Of a DNA stretch of 6,994 nt, positions 6,181 to 6,994 are shown piece after piece (within the stretch, counting starts at the first letter, position 1; the number at the start of each line of letters is the position of its first letter). The position numbers and the translations under genes are program-made. Below the pieces are notes generated by a model, which worked only from the letters and a program-made list of their open reading frames with translations, made no database searches and was not told the DNA's origin. This DNA is from Oxalobacteraceae bacterium (GTDB taxonomy: Bacteria > Pseudomonadota > Gammaproteobacteria > Burkholderiales > Burkholderiaceae_D). The DNA lies in contig CANKWG010000122.1 in assembly GCA_947487325.1 (NCBI GenBank), positions 1 to 6,994 of the forward strand. The letters run 5' to 3'.

Positions 6181-6214
6181 AAAAAAAACGGGCAAGCGAT
6201 GCTTGCCCGTTTTT
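6181..6214 (-). terminator. Rho-independent terminator of metK (works on paper in both directions)
   Basis: A perfect inverted repeat (6184-6197 with 6201-6214) has the GC-rich core CGGGCAAGC, a 3-nt loop and flanking A/T runs. On the minus strand the stem runs into eight consecutive T, starting 19 nt after the metK stop. On the plus strand it is followed by five T, so it could also stop antisense transcription heading into metK. Confidence 0.93.
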
Positions 6215-6232
6215 GTATTACGCGACGCTGAT

Positions 6233-6994
6233 TTACAAACCAGCTGCCGCCTTGAGTGCCGCTGCTTTGTCGGAACGCTCCCAGCTGAACTCGGGCTCTT
6301 CGCGACCGAAGTGACCATAGGCTGCTGTCTTGCAGTAGATAGGACGCAGCAGATCCAGCATTTGCACGATGCCTTTCGGACGCAGATCGAAGTGCTCGCT
6401 GACGAGTGCCGCAATTTTTTCATCACTGATCTTGCCGGTGCCGAAGGTGGTGACCATCACCGACGTTGGCTTGGCGATACCGATAGCGTAGGAAATCTGA
6501 ATCTGTGCGCGCTCGGCCAAACCAGCAGCCACGATGTTTTTCGCGACATAACGACCGGCATACGCAGCCGAGCGATCCACTTTCGATGGATCCTTGCCAG
6601 AGAAAGCGCCGCCGCCGTGAGGGGCCGCACCGCCGTAGGTGTCGACAATGATCTTGCGGCCAGTGAGACCGCAATCACCCTGCGGACCGCCGATGACGAA
6701 ACGACCAGTGGGGTTGATCAGGAAGCGCGTGTCTTTCAGCCATTCCTTAGGCACGACGGGCTTGATGATCATTTCGATCGCCGCTTCCTCGATCTGCTTG
6801 TGCTCCATCTCAGGTGCGTGCTGGGTCGAGAGGACGATCGTGTCGATACCGACCGGCTTGCCATTCACGTATTTCAGCGTGACCTGCGATTTCGCATCCG
6901 GACGCAGCCAAGGCAGACGACCATCCTTGCGCAACTGCGACTGGCGCTCGACGATTCGGTGCGAGTAGTGAATAGCAGCCGGCATCAGTTCTGG
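6233..6994 (-). CDS. metK: S-adenosylmethionine synthetase MetK (N-terminal part outside window)
   Basis: MetK is a cytoplasmic enzyme that makes SAM from methionine and ATP, releasing phosphate and pyrophosphate. The frame is open from the window edge to the TAA at 6235-6233, giving 254 residues of a protein usually about 385 long, so roughly the first 130-140 are missing. Diagnostic stretches are present: LPWLRPDAKSQVT, VLSTQHAPE, FLINPTGRFVIGGPQGDCGL, TGRKIIVDTYGG, the P-loop-like HGGGAFSGKDPSKVDRSAAY, SYAIGIAKPTS and the C-terminal TAAYGHFGREEPEFSWE. The ATG at 6985 is internal. A strong intrinsic terminator follows, so it is not co-transcribed with the protease gene downstream. Any riboswitch controlling it would lie outside the window. 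Confidence 0.98.
   Translation of the reverse strand, partial: PELMPAAIHYSHRIVERQSQLRKDGRLPWLRPDAKSQVTLKYVNGKPVGIDTIVLSTQHAPEMEHKQIEEAAIEMIIKPVVPKEWLKDTRFLINPTGRFVIGGPQGDCGLTGRKIIVDTYGGAAPHGGGAFSGKDPSKVDRSAAYAGRYVAKNIVAAGLAERAQIQISYAIGIAKPTSVMVTTFGTGKISDEKIAALVSEHFDLRPKGIVQMLDLLRPIYCKTAAYGHFGREEPEFSWERSDKAAALKAAAGL

Larger units (their letters stand above)
5970..6183. other. Non-coding region upstream of the S8 protease gene
   Basis: This stretch between the metK terminator and the protease start is richer in A+T than the genes around it, and no convincing open frame was seen in it. It holds a tentative promoter and a repeated octamer (listed separately). It also holds a small hairpin, CCTTCA/TGAAGG with a 3-nt loop at 6122-6136 and no T tract, and a tandem ATCGAAG at 6164-6177. 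No tRNA or known structured RNA was recognised. Confidence 0.5.

Noticed and set aside
6639..6968. Plus-strand open frame opposite metK
   Set aside because: It is the mirror of a highly conserved MetK coding stretch; no independent start signal or domain was seen.
1..6994. CRISPR array, tRNA, rRNA or insertion sequence
   Set aside because: No regularly spaced repeats, cloverleaf-like segments, rRNA signatures or transposase motifs were found on either strand by eye.

Overview
The window looks like a chromosomal segment of a betaproteobacterium, probably Burkholderiales. This is inferred from gene order: the ahcY / small 4-TM holin-like protein / metF cluster behind an SAH riboswitch is, from memory, typical of that group. 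Moderately high GC and close similarity of the proteins to proteobacterial housekeeping enzymes fit. The exact genus cannot be read from the sequence.

Layout, left to right: (1) the 3' part of a plus-strand 5-formyltetrahydrofolate cyclo-ligase gene (to 373). (2) A minus-strand cluster transcribed right to left: ahcY (3093-1675), a holin-family membrane protein (1578-1234) and metF (1225 or 1237 to 374). It is preceded by an SAH riboswitch leader (about 3197-3121) and a candidate promoter -10 at 3210-3205. A 13-bp hairpin lies between ahcY and the holin-like gene. (3) A minus-strand two-gene unit: a secreted S8 (subtilisin-like) protease with a GlyGly-CTERM tail (5969-3771) and a rhombosortase (3771-3208) joined by a TGATG stop/start overlap. 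(4) A 263-bp intergenic region (5970-6232) with a strong terminator and a tentative promoter. (5) The C-terminal two thirds of metK (6994-6233, minus strand), running off the window.

MetK makes SAM. AhcY removes the SAH left by methyltransferases and yields homocysteine. MetF makes the 5-methyl-THF needed to remethylate homocysteine to methionine. The cyclo-ligase returns 5-formyl-THF to the active folate pool. The SAH riboswitch lets SAH induce its own removal and, through the operon, MetF. The leader contains a 7-bp pairing that would mask the ahcY ribosome binding site unless the ligand-bound pseudoknot forms.

The protease/rhombosortase pair has no metabolic link to the SAM cycle but sits between metK and ahcY. 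It looks like a self-contained export and surface-processing module: the protease carries the C-terminal sorting signal that the neighbouring intramembrane protease is expected to cleave. This pair and the riboswitch leader are the most interesting parts of the window. Both belong to known families, and I found no clear sign of a wholly new system.
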